From Undaria pinnatifida (Eukaryota; Sar; Phaeophyceae; Laminariales; Alariaceae): DNA of 64,000 nucleotides. The notes beneath the pieces were generated by a model that was given only the letters and a program-made list of their open reading frames with translations, ran no database searches and was not told where the DNA came from. The DNA lies in NCBI GenBank assembly GCA_012845835.1, contig JABAKD010000022.1:7815625-7879624 (forward strand). Reading direction: 5' to 3'. Numbering within the stretch: position 1 is the first letter of the stretch; each line of letters starts with the position of its first letter. Below, one piece after another: positions 1 to 11,500 of this stretch. The position numbers and the translations under genes were made by a program.

Positions 1-2
1 CA

Positions 3-1031
3 TGGGTATACAATTCTGCCTCTACCATCCGCCAGGGTGTGAAAGCGAATACCGACGCCAAGGTACTCAAGGCCAAACTCGCGCTTAACTGGACGGGCCC
101 ATACAAGGTCCTGGCCGTCGGTCCCTGCTCCGCCGCCGAGACCCCGGACGGCTCGCCGCTCGGGAGCAACCTCCTTTATTTGGATCTCCCTTCCGACCTG
201 CCTGGTTCGAACGCTCGTCGGCGTGTGGCTATCGAGCGCTGCAAACCCTGTGCCAACCCCCACGACAGCGGGGACATGCCCAAATACCTACCGGCGGGGC
301 TGACACAGTATGTGCTCAACAATTTTTCCAAGAAGTCCCCGCCGTACCACGTCACTCAAGACGACGTTTCGACTCCCCTCCAACGGCTGGAGGTGGAGCA
401 GATCACTGGTCATCAGTCGGTACGGGGGCGAGGTGGCGTCATCGCGGTGCTATACAAGACGCATTGGGCGGGACTCTCCGAACCGTCCTGGGAGCGGGAA
501 ATGGACCTTCACCTCTCCCGCTCCCACATCTTGCGTTATTGGGCCGGAACCCCGGACCAGCACCGCCAAACCAACCGCCTTTACCGCCGAATGCGGATCG
601 GGGCGGCACAGCGTGAGCTCTCCCGCAACAACGGGGAACGTTTCCTAGCGCCGGGCTACGCCTGTGTTTCCCGCACCGATTGGCTCCGTTTCTACCACGA
701 CACCATACTTCCTAAGGGAGCCCACTTTTGGTACAAGGGAGACGATGGTTTATGGTGGCTAGGAAAAATCAGCGCGAGCACTACCGAGGACAAGGTATAC
801 CTGGTCCGCTTTCTGGACGACCAGGGACCGATTAAACTCCCTCTTCCCCCGGCGCGCTACACGACTTCAACGGGAGCCGTACGAGGCTCTTGGTGCTTGC
901 AAATTCACATCGCCAGTGCGTTTCCTCGGGGAATTCAACGTAACGTAGACGAATCTCGAGGCGCGGCCGTGGCCAGTTGGCTTCCAAACCACCACCGCTC
1001 CTCGATAGTTCTTCATTTTTTTGAGGTATGA
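3..1031 (+). mobile_element. Ty3/gypsy-type polyprotein, 3' fragment (integrase C-end, chromodomain, Tudor-like domain)
   Basis: The frame is open from the window edge (WVYNSASTIRQGVK...) to a TGA at 1,029-1,031, so only the last ~342 residues are present and the true start lies outside. Residues ~20-75 (ALNWTGPYKVLAVGP) look like the SH3-like end of a retroelement integrase. A chromodomain follows: VLYKTHWAGLSEPSWERE shows the Y-x3-W-x-G-x5-WE pattern that binds histone tails and guides integration. Near the C-end, GAHFWYKGDDGLWWLGKIS and VYLVRFLDDQGPIKLPL form a second Tudor/SH3-like module. No frameshift or internal stop is seen, so this part looks young. A host chromodomain gene is less likely given the integrase-type N-part. 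Confidence 0.85.
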
Positions 1032-1837
1032 GTTTTCCGTCTTTGTCTTTGGGTTGTTCGTAGTGTCCTTAGGGTCTGTGTCGAGTTTTGGGGCGGTTCT
1101 TTCCAAACAAATTTTCTGTCCTGCCGAACCCCTGCTCAGTGCCGGGTCGGGGTTCGGGTAAAACGCCGATATTTGAGGCGCAGGGCTGTCGTCTTTTTGT
1201 CATTGTTCAATTTCGCCCTGCCGACGCCCCCCTCAGTCCAGAGCCGGGAGGCGACCAGTGTACGGGTCTGTGTGTCTTCTTTTATGTTTTGTGTGTTGTA
1301 TTTGTTCTGCATTGTTTTTTTTTTTCGTCTAAACACTTCCTCCCCTAGCGGGGCTGTAGGTGTTGACACCTTCCATCCCGGGTGTTCGTCGTTTCCTCGT
1401 CTAACCCCCTGCCTTGCCGATGGCCCGCGGGAGGTTTTTCGCATGACTTCTCCCTTGTGTTAGCGCCTGTATTCCCCTCCATATCGACGAGGGCTCGCCT
1501 CGCCATAGTACCTTTTCTGTGGTTGGTTTACCGTAGAGCTTTTCCTGCCCCCCCCGCCACACCGGCGGCATGCGGCAGGTTCCAGAGCCTTTTCTGCCCC
1601 CCCCGCCACACCGGCGGCATACGGCAGGGTTTTGATGGGTGATTATTGCCTTGCTGTAGGGTCTGCTTTTCTTTCTGCTGCTTTTCTTCGCGTGTTCCTG
1701 GCTCCATAGCCAGACGGTTAGAGGTGTGGGAGTGGGGTTTGAGGAGCCGCATCTTCGACTCATGGTCTAGTTCGTAGAACCGGAGTTTCCCCGAATCTCC
1801 CATATTTCTGCATATGCGACTCATCAGGGTGGGCTAG
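1032..1837 (+). mobile_element. Retroelement 3' untranslated region
   Basis: Non-coding stretch between the polyprotein stop and the candidate LTR. It holds a ~49-bp direct tandem duplication at about 1,535-1,632, each unit with a C-tract followed by the inverted repeat CCGCCACACCGGCGG. No convincing reading frame is seen on either strand. Confidence 0.5.
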
Positions 1838-2106
1838 TGTTAAGATACGGCCTCGAAAGGCCTGTAGGTATCCGAATTTGAGATCATTTGGATGGGTTTC
1901 GTATGATAAGGTTGGCGGTTTATATTCGGGGAAGTTAGGAATTATATCGGAGGCACGCGCCTCCGATCTCAGAAGCTATCCCGGGCTCTGGTGGAAACGA
2001 ATAAAGCTACATCTCTACGAAGGAACGAAAGTGAGTACTCTCCGAAGACCTGCTCAATTGGCAGACCTGCAGGGGGCACTCTGTGTTCCCCACCCTTAAT
2101 TTCACA
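1838..2106 (+). repeat. Candidate 3' LTR of the retroelement
   Basis: A block that starts TGTTAAG and ends CTTAATTTCACA (TG...CA), just after a purine-rich stretch (CAGGGTGGG) that could be the polypurine tract. An AATAAA lies near 2,008. The 5' LTR and target duplication are outside the window, so the borders are inferred from the ends alone. Confidence 0.3.
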
Positions 2107-2337
2107 CGTCCCTGCCACCCCCCCGGTTATTGCCTCAATTTTTTTTTGCGCGCAGGGTTCAGCACCCGCTGATCGTCGATTTTTCGTCGAGTGTTGCTAA
2201 CTCACGCTCTCGCGCTTTCCGCAAGTCAATTAGTGCACAAGAGAAAGTCCCACGAGTACGCACTCGGGGCGATTCGAACTCACGAAATTGACCTATACCA
2301 GGCCCGAGGATAATTTGATACGCTACCGGGGCAGTGA
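2107..2337 (-). mobile_element. tRNA-derived SINE, family B, copy 1
   Basis: On the minus strand the head reads TGCCCCGGTAGCGTATCAAA (A-box region) and GAGTTCGAATCGCC (B-box), as in a tRNA gene. The body matches copy 2 at 25,757-26,060: both share GCGGAAAGCGC, an AGTTAGCAACACTCGA-like block and a purine run near the tail. It abuts the candidate LTR on one side and a family A SINE head on the other. Confidence 0.7.
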
Positions 2338-2350
2338 GCGATATAAAGCC

Positions 2351-2712
2351 GGTCGCCGCGGTGGTCTAGTGGGGTTACACTATTAATATTATTAATAGCG
2401 TTGGTCCTTGAGTTACACAACCACCGCGTTGTGAGCTTTGTTGCCTTTATTTATTTGCGGAAATGAATGAGGAAAAAAGGAAATAATAACTGCTGAAGTC
2501 GCCTAGCAGCGTGGGTAGGTACAAATCGACGCGAATCAACGAGGGAAGAGAATGCTGAATTCTTCTCGCGATAAAAATTAGGGCATGTACCGTAGTGGGG
2601 AGGGGGGAGGGGAGCCGGCTATATGACCCCGGATCTGAGATTATACTACTGGGAGGGCGAGAGTAGGGCGAGCACAATAAATGGGATGCGAAAAAGAAAA
2701 GAAGTGAAGTGT
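2351..2712 (+). mobile_element. tRNA-derived SINE, family A, copy 1
   Basis: The head GTCGCCGCGGTGGTCTAGTGG carries a good A-box; the B-box is decayed. The loop region holds the palindrome TATTAATATTATTAATA. The body matches 43,041-43,400 almost throughout, e.g. CAGCGTGGGTAGGTACAAATCG, TTCTTCTCGCGATAAA, GTAGTGGGGAGGGGGGAGG. The end is A-rich (GAAAAAGAAAAGAAG). Confidence 0.75.
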
Positions 2713-3060
2713 TTTGCTGCTGCTGTAATACCACGATACCCAAGCAAGTTGCACCGATCGACTCGACCTGGACCCACTGTTTGTTGTATATTATGCAATT
2801 GGTCTAGTCGACTACATGTATAATCTCTCTAATCACACGCCAGTATGAGATTATAGTCATTGAACTTGCTGAACTTCTTAGCGAGTGGTGGTTTCCTTTA
2901 TCCACGAACCCCGGCCGAGCCGATCAATCGAAGATTGGGTCACACTGTGCGGGGTGGTATCGAGGCAGGGGGTCAAATGAAATGTCCGCGTACCGCGGGG
3001 TTGGGGTACATACGTAGAATAAAAATTGAGCAGTAGTAGCGCGAGTTGCCCCATTTTTTT
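2713..3060. other. Unannotated spacer
   Basis: No gene, repeat or RNA signal could be supported here. Confidence 0.5.
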
Positions 3061-4110
3061 CTATTTTAAAATACCTTGAAGGATTTCTGAACCGGGGTTG
3101 GACCCTGTTCTATGGTGCTGGCGTTGTATACGAACCTCAGCTAGGTAAGGTTTCCACACCGTGCCGTGTGGTATCGACCCGGGAGAAGCCGGTTTTCGTC
3201 CCCGGTTTGTTGGAGTTGATGGGGTATGAAATGATTTCTGGAACGGCGGTGGAGCCCTATCCTCATCGGGTGCGTCGGATCGCCCCCCGCCCGTTTGCTG
3301 GTCTATCTCCTCACCGGGTGTCCCTGGCTCTACGAGCTGCACAGCCACTCAACGATAAGCCAACGTGAATAATATATTATTGTCGCACCATCGTGCGGGG
3401 CTGTGTCGACCCGCGGGAGAAATCGGTTATCGTCCCCGGTTTGTCAGGATTCCTGAAAGGGGCACAGGACTCTATATCCTCCCATGGTGGCGTTGCCCTT
3501 ATGTCCGAGCCCCAGCCAATCAGCGGTAAGTTAATATGGTTGGGGTTCCACGTCGTGCGGAGTGGTGTCGACACGGGAGGTCATCGCTATTGTTCCCGCC
3601 TTTTTGGAGCTGTAGAGATTCGAGGGATTCATGAATCGGGGATGGGACCCTATCTGCCCCGTGTGCGACGGAAATGCCCCTTATTGATGGGCCTCTATCC
3701 GCCTAGAACGGCGCTGTGGAGCTCGAACCAATCAGCGATTAGCCAACGGGATTGAAATTGGGGTTTTGTCACCGTGCAGGATGGTGTCGACCCGAGAAAG
3801 CTCGGTTTGCTTCTCCGGTTGATGGAAGTTTTAGAGATGTGGAACGACCTCTGGACCGGGGATGGGACCCCATATCCTCCCGAGGTAGAGCTGGCTCAAC
3901 ATACGAACCATGTGGCCAGTCAGAAATCGGCCGGTGGGGTAGGGATTTCCACGCCGTGCGGGGAGGTATCAACCCGGATGATATCCGGGTTCGTCCCCGG
4001 GTTGTGGGAGTTGTAGATGTGTGGATGGATTCCGATCCCGGTATGTGACCCTATATTGCCCGGGTGACGCCTACTTTGTGTATGAATCCTGGCCAATGAG
4101 CGATCAGACA
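3061..4110 (+). repeat. Minisatellite array, ~160-230 bp units, five copies
   Basis: Units share GTGTCGACCCGGGAGAA, a GTCCCCGGTTTGT block, GGGGATGGGACCCTAT and a CCAATCAGCGATAAGCCAACG end. The same landmark recurs near 3,159, 3,386, 3,549, 3,769 and 3,950, giving spacings of about 227, 163, 220 and 181 bp. Units differ by ~15-25% and by indels, so the array is old. Open frames inside are repeat artefacts. Confidence 0.85.
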
Positions 4111-4639
4111 AAAATGACATGTTTTCATTTTCGTCCATAAAATCTCGAGTCTGACATTCTTAACTGTCAAAACCGTAAGCGCTGTAGTCGCGTACTGTAT
4201 CTACGCAAAGTGAGCGATCTACGCAGCTAGCAACAAGCAGCAGCTTTGCAATAGCATTCGAGGAGTTGAATGACGAAGGCAGTCCTACCATCCGTGTTTC
4301 GCGCCTGGAACAACGTCAGCACGTCTCTCCACGATCAGACAACACACAGACACAGTCAATCTGGGAGGCTCGGATCAAGATGATACTATTATATCATGCA
4401 TTGTATATTTCAGAAGCTGGCTCAGTGCGCGCCTCTCAGTGGCTACGAAGAGAACACGCAACGGACATGGTCGCCCACCTTACTGGCCCCGGATGCTTGA
4501 TTGAAACCGACTATCACAAGAAACGCACTCGACACGTTTCGTCGCCAGACTAAAGGGTCAGTCGGCGTGTGCTCGGATTTATCCGATCGAAATCTGATGA
4601 ATGAAGCTCGGCATCGGATTCACATAAAAAACGGTAGCT

Positions 4640-4870
4640 ATTAATAGTATTATTAATAGTAGTACATTGTTATGATTGTTAGTCTATATCGAACTTTTGG
4701 CTGTACCTTACATACTCTGCGCGCAGACTATGATTGTGTGTTGTGACTTTTTTTACGCTTACCAAGTATTGAATCGAACAATTCGGAGTGCTGCCCAGCC
4801 CTACCCGATGCAAGGGTGCCGGCATTCGCCGGCACCCATGCGGGGCCCTTGTAGTCGTACACGTTCGATA
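4640..4870 (+). repeat. Dispersed GC-hairpin family, partial copy
   Basis: The 3' end carries the hairpin GTGCCGGCATTCGCCGGCAC at about 4,815, followed by GCGGGGCCCTTGTA. The same hairpin-spacer-GCCCTTGTA order ends the copies at 53,190-53,382 and 61,235-61,500. Confidence 0.5.
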
Positions 4871-4929
4871 CGGCCACTAATGTGCACCGGTAAGATATAC
4901 AGTAGTATACCGGGTGCTAACTCTGTCCG

Positions 4930-5515
4930 AAAATGTAAGCACCGTTTAAGTACAAAGAAGAACACCAAACAATTCCATGCATTTCCTGACCGAGTGGTGT
5001 ACTCTTCGTTCTCCACGCAAGGACCGTTTGAGTACTATTTATAACAATACCAAACCGTTCCTTTCATTTCCAGGCATGAGTGGTACTCTCTGGCACATTA
5101 TCTGTTCAACATTGCAAGGGTTGTTTGAGTGTACTAATAATAACACCATACCAGCCCATATATTCCCGGGGACGTTATCTGTCCATCAATGTAAGGACTA
5201 ATATTTACACCAAATCGGTTGTTAAATCGGTTGTTACAAATCGGGACATAGTGGCTCTCTCTGTCCACTAAGGTAAAGACCGGTTGGGTTTAAACATATT
5301 AACACAAAAACATATCGTCACATATTTCCGGACAAATAGGGCTCTGTCCTTTAGTATAAAGACCGTTTGAGTACAAATGTCAACACCAAAACGGTCCTTA
5401 TATATCCGGACAGAGTGGCATAACCTTTCACGTCCTCTGTCCATTAAATTAAGAACCATTTGAGCACAAATCTTAACATCAAAACGGTACATATGCTTCC
5501 GGGCAGATTGGAAAA
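4930..5515 (+). repeat. Tandem array, ~100-bp units, about six copies
   Basis: Each unit contains a form of GACCGTTTGAGTACAAAT, AACACCAAAACGGTCC, TTTCCGGACAGAGTGG and CTCTGTCCATTAA. The GACCGTTT and AAACGGTC blocks are inverted copies of each other, so every unit can fold. Confidence 0.8.
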
Positions 5516-5542
5516 AAAAAGCACACTGCGTTCTCTTGTACG

Positions 5543-8500
5543 TCAGTCGAGCACAAAGTCTCCATCTTCGTGAGTGAAGAGCTCAAAGATCCGCCGCGCC
5601 CGCGTCTTCTCTGTCCTATCGCCCATCTTCTGCGCAAGGAGCGCCTTCCTCTGCGCCTCTGGAACGTCCGGGTCCAGCAGGGCGGCGGCTAGGTCGCGAG
5701 GCAAAGGATAATGCTGCGCGAGTACTATGGCCATGGGCTCGCTTACACTCGGCACCTGCGCCAGCATCTTCACCTGTTAAATAGGCGGGGGGGGGGGGGG
5801 GGGGGGGAGGGCGAGGGGGGAGGGGGCAGGTGGGAAAGGGAGGTGGCGGGGAGGGAGCATACTCAATATTTCAACGTTACCAGTCAACGACAAGGAAAGC
5901 TCTTTGATATTTCTTCAGTCGTCCGACCTAACCCCTTTACAACCGCACCCACTCCCATGTTTTCGGGTACAATCTACTTGGAATTAGAGTTGGCAGATTC
6001 TTGCGGTACAACAACGTCTAAGCCACGAAAAAACAGATCACGGAAAGAGCAACACTTTTAATAGTCTCTCATCACCAATTTGCATCTGCAACCCCGTTAC
6101 GGGTACACATTACTTGGAAATAGAGCTGGCCGTAGGGATAAGGGATAGCACATCTTGGCCAATGGCTGACGGGACTCTGTAGTTGAGGAAGTACGCAATG
6201 TCAATGTCGTTGAGGGTGCGTACCACTTATTCGAGAAAATGGTTGACATATACTCTTTAATCATTTATACCCCTAACCCCAGCCCAGCGAAACGCACCAA
6301 CCAATGTAGGGTGAAAACCCCTTCGTCTCGTACACGGTGCGCGTCAACCATGTGCTCGAATAAGTGGTAAGCTCTGCTGATTAATTGAGTAAGTACGCGA
6401 TATCGTTGGCATGCCATTGGTGTTTTCATCATAGATAGTATGACGCTTGAGTTTTACCATATCATGCCATTTGTGCTTTATCATTATACGTCGAAGCATA
6501 CCATTCGTGTTTTCAACATAATATCATGCCATTTGCGTTTCACCATATTATGCCATTTGTGTTTCACCAAATTATGCCATCTGTGTTTCACCATACTTTG
6601 CCATTATTTTTTCACCATATTATTCGTCGACGTGCACAGGTCATGGGATGGTTCATCGGTTGGTACCAGGTGTATACAATTATTTGTTTCTCGAAGCCAG
6701 TTTTTGCTTCAGAGGGGTATAGATCTCCTTCAGTGATCACCCTCAGAAAAAAAACGTGTCACACTTCCCGAGGAATGCGTCAAACACTGCAACGTCTCTT
6801 CCGGGACAAGATTCTTTGATCAGTGGGGGAAAAAAAATAGTTGGAATTGTACAGTTGAGTTGTTTCTACGGCGGCATCTGGCACCATGGCTTCGTTTTCC
6901 TCGCTCAGCTGCTGTTCTCTGCCGCTGTACCACACCGCCCTCCAACCTCTTTGCTGGTGGCATCCACGGTACCACAGCAGCCGCACCGCAAGCTCTTTCT
7001 TCCGTTGCTAGCAGGCACGAACGGTGTTTATGCGCGTGCTTGTTTGAGTGCGTCTGTGTGCCGTCCTATCTAATAACTACTAGCAGGAACACAATCAGAC
7101 CAATAGCTAAAACGTCCGGTTTCGACAATGAGCTTGGTTAGATGACTGGCGTCCACAATAGGTTGGTTGACGACGACAACGCGATGGTTGACTGGGCAGG
7201 GACGTGTCCTACCCGGCCCAGTTCACGAAGGGCTCGCTAATCCATACGAGGTGGGCCAGCTATAGAACGTAGAATCAATCAGTGAGTCGTGTCTCGTGAA
7301 CTACTACGAGCTAGACGCAGATAAAGACACCGCTGTAATCGGCAAATCATCGTGCGCATGCAACGCCACAGGACCACGTGATTGGGCGGCATCTGACGAA
7401 CTGACTACTCCGTGTTGAAATTGGGGTATTACCGATAGGCTCACAACCTAATCTGCGGTAACACGAATCCGTGATTGGCATCGACAAGAGACTGGTCGGT
7501 TATTGGCTTACGGCAGACAAAAAAGGCCGACGGTTTTCGCGTGTTAGCCCCGGGGGGTCAATTCATTGTTGGCTGGGGTTCATGGAGCCATCAAGAAAGT
7601 TCAGCACGCTCATTACCTATCGCATACGATTACACCTATTATTAATTATCACTGACCCAAGTATCCGCGAGTTCCTTCTCTTCTTTGGGAAGGCGGTCGG
7701 ACCCGACGGCCTCGGCGTTGCTCCGATTAACGCAGTGCAGCTCCGTGACGTCGTCCTTCAAGGCAACACGCAAGCGTATACACACGGACGGGCGGGGGCG
7801 TCCGGGCGGGAGGCAAGAGGCGGAGGAGTCAACGCCCAACACTCCACGAAACACTCACCACCTAGCACTCCGCACGTTATGCCGTTGAACCCATCTCCGG
7901 CACAGGGAAAACGATTAAAAGAAACGAGAAACGTGGTTTTATCAAGCGCGTAGGAAGAGCGAACAGAAGGACATGTGTCACAATCGCCGCGTGCGAGCCG
8001 TACACCCCCTGGGGTTTGCACATCGGACATACATATCCCTTAACCCCTTTAGAGCCCCCACACCCCTCCCTATACTAGCTTCAAGTCAATTTGCATCCAA
8101 AAAGGGTTTCCAGTTGTAAACGCGTTAGCAGGCACCCCGGGCTGCTTCGTTAGTCCGATGCTGTAATCGTCGTTTGGATTTGAAAGTTTCCCCTTCTGAA
8201 GCCCCAAAGGAGTTCATGCTGGGTATAACTCCGGGCATAAACGTAAGGGCCATTGGGGGTATACATGGAATACCTAAACGATCCTTGCATTTACGTTCAG
8301 AGTGGTACCTTATATGTCGTTGTTGGCAACGCTTGGGTGTTCACTTAAGACTCAGCACTCGGCATGTTATGGCTTTGATGCGTAGTACGGCGTGGTCGAC
8401 AGATTACTGATGTTCACTCAACACTCAATTATATTTGCCGTTGATAAAACCAAGGTGCCGAACTCGTTTGGCAAGCTTGACAAGCGAGCAATGTCCAACA

Positions 8501-11500
8501 ACAAAACGGGAAATGCGACCCTGTGGGCGAGAAATAACAGCAGGGCAGCCTCAATCGGTAAATACCATCCTGACTGTGTCATCAATCGCTCTGCTGGATT
8601 GCATCAGAATGCTGGTCATCACTCCCATCCTGGGATGTAGGGTATTAATAGTAGGTTCTCGACAACAAACGAATTATATGAGCTTCCGTAATATAATACC
8701 AGGTATTGCTTGTTTTTTTACGCATCGATACGTGAGATCAAATATACTGGCAGTATCTACTGGGAAGCTCAATCAGCAGACAACTACTGTCAGCGGACTA
8801 CTACTGCCAATACATAACGTGTGAGTGCCTTATGTTAGACACCTTGTACGGCATGGTCAACAGACGCTTGGTGTCCACCGAACACTCTTTTTGTTGTCCT
8901 GGGGTATTGTTCCACTCCTGAGTGATTGGAGCCTGTCCTGTGAACACGGACTCGATTGTGGCGAGGATGAGTTAATGTGAGCGCAACAACGATGTGACGT
9001 CATTTGATGTTTGAGGTACCTTGTACGGCATGGTTGAGAGAGATTTGGTGAGGTCCCACAGGTACTGCCCCGTCTCTTCACCGTCCTTTGTCGGCCTCGT
9101 CTCCACGTCCTGCATGATAGGAGGAGGCGGAAGCAAGCCACGGGGACAATGTATTGGTTAATCTATTAGGAACTGCGCGCATGTTTTTTTGGGACAAAAT
9201 ACTTCAAATTAGTGCGGTATCATTTTCGCAGTACAAAAAGGGGTACCGCACCGCGCCGCACCGCGAGACAAGCAAATTTGACAACACGCGACACCTGCAC
9301 CACCACCAGCGGAGGTGGCGGCAGCAAGCAACAACAGTAGCAAGCAACGACAGCAAGCAGCAGCGGCAAGCAGTAGCAACAGCAGCAGCAGCAAGCAGCA
9401 GCGGCGGCAGCAGCAGAATTAGAAGCAAGCTTGCACGCCGGGCGTAAGGGGGGGTCGTAATTTGTGATTTCGTGGGTTCAGCGAGGGCACGTCCCCACCT
9501 TACGTATGAGAAGCCAAGAAAGGGCTTCCTCGAAATCGTCCACTATGGAGGAGGCTGCGCTGCCGGTGCTGCCGATGTTGATTTCCCGCAGACGATGAAA
9601 AACAAACAGATGCAACAACGGTGCCGGACGCACACACAAAGGGAGGAAGGTGTAAGGAGGGGTCTTCAAGAAGGGGAGCGGGCGCACACAAACGTGTGAA
9701 AGGGGGGAAGAATCAAGGAGTAGTCTTTGAGGAAAGATGGGAAAAACTTGGTTTAGAGCGATAGACGAGATACGGCGGATATTTGAGCGGATGTTCGATT
9801 TCTATCGGATGGAAATATGTACGATACATCGTCGGAGGGCAAAACAAAAACTGCATAATGTACGGATACCAAAAAACAGCGTCAACAACGACCGGGGGGG
9901 GGGGGGGGGGGGCGTAGTGCATGGCTACATAGCAGCGGCAGCAGCAGCGGCAGCAACAACAGCAGAACCCAAATTGGCTCGTCCGTTGTGCAGCATCTCA
10001 GTTATACGTCGAAATTCTACGTATCTACTCAACGCCGGTCACGTCGAGACTCATGTGCCCCATGCTTGGCCCTAGCGCGTAACCCATTACCACAACCAGT
10101 AACCCGAAACCAGTAACCTGCACCCGGTAACCGGTAATCCGTGGACTGTGGCCGATAATCCGAAGCCGCCCACCTTGCGGGTCGACGGGTCCGTCGTCGA
10201 TGCAACTCGTCTTCCGCTCCTTCGAGGATGAGGACCAGACGGCTAAATTCGGACGCCGAGGCTCTAACAGAGAAAAAAAGAGAGGGAAAGAAGGGGGGGG
10301 GGGGGGGTACTCATTATCACGCTGGTCGTAGTCTTAAAATAACACAGACCCTCGAAAAAAAAGGTGGGGTGTGTGGAGAAAAAGGTAGACAGAGGCAGAG
10401 AGGGATAGAGAAACAGAGAGAGAAATACACACCGAAATTAATTAAGGGAGTACCATTACACATTATCATAAAGCCAAGTTTTTTATTTATTTGTTTCTAA
10501 GACGTATGACAATGGGAAGCCGATAGTTTGGCCTAAAAGTTTGCAAACCTTTTTTGGGGGTTATTTGCTGAAAGATTCCGGGTAACGTCGCTATGGGGAA
10601 AAATTGACTAACATGTTTTTTTTCTGGCTCTTTTTTGGGTCATGCGGTCCAACAGGCCAATTTGTCTATTTTTCATCAAACCTTGATCAACACTGCCCGA
10701 AAAAACACGATTGACCTTCGATCTCGAGATAGAGACGACCCATGGTCACTCCTCTTTGTTCCGGACAAGGCCATATGAGTGTAGGTGACAGCGCTGAAGA
10801 GTTGATGTCGACCCATGCCCTAGGGCGTGAGAGGTTGCTTGTGTTGTCCTGTGGTCTTCCGTCACATCCTGTCAAGATTCTGTTTTTCGCCCGTTGGGAG
10901 ACGATAAGAGAGTTTTTGTCTCAGTTTTCTACACACCAGCCGCCAAATGGTTTTTAACAGAAGCCTCATCGGCACCCGCCACAAATCCCCGGCCGTACAG
11001 TGAGCGCTCTACACCAAGGGGGGGTCGGCGCCCCTAACGAGCTCACCACGTTCAGAGTTCACGACGCTGTCGTTGATTTCGTCGAACGAAGTGTGTGGAG
11101 AACACAAAATTGCGCCGCGTCCAAACCAAGATCTGGTTGAGGAATTCTCAGGCCGATGTTGGCCAAGATCGCCGTGAGAAATCGTTTTTTCCCGGAATTC
11201 TGGAAAGCTTCAAAAAATAATTCTACCAAATTGGGTCCATAGGCGACCGTTCAGGCAAAGTTTGGCTGGGATCTTCGGGAATTTCAACCTTTTGGCCTTC
11301 CATTGTCACCGGTCTAAATGATTGAAACCGTCTTTTTTTATTTATTTTTCGCCGGAGCAGCTTCCTCTTGAGACAAAAGGGACAATTTTACCACAGAAAT
11401 ACGTGGGATCGACAGCATCGTTACAGCGGCCCGATTCGAGGAACAATCAGGTATCTGCTGCCATCGCACTATCGCAGCCCCTCGAAGGTTTTACACGACC

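Noticed and set aside
4930-5515. CRISPR array
   Set aside because: Units are ~100 bp, diverged along their full length with no repeat-spacer alternation, in a eukaryotic genome.
5543-5773. MUS81 catalytic subunit
   Set aside because: The terminal HhH exon alone resembles MUS81, but the rest of the gene lacks the ERKxxxD nuclease motif and has the SIM-rich acidic N-half of EME1 partners.
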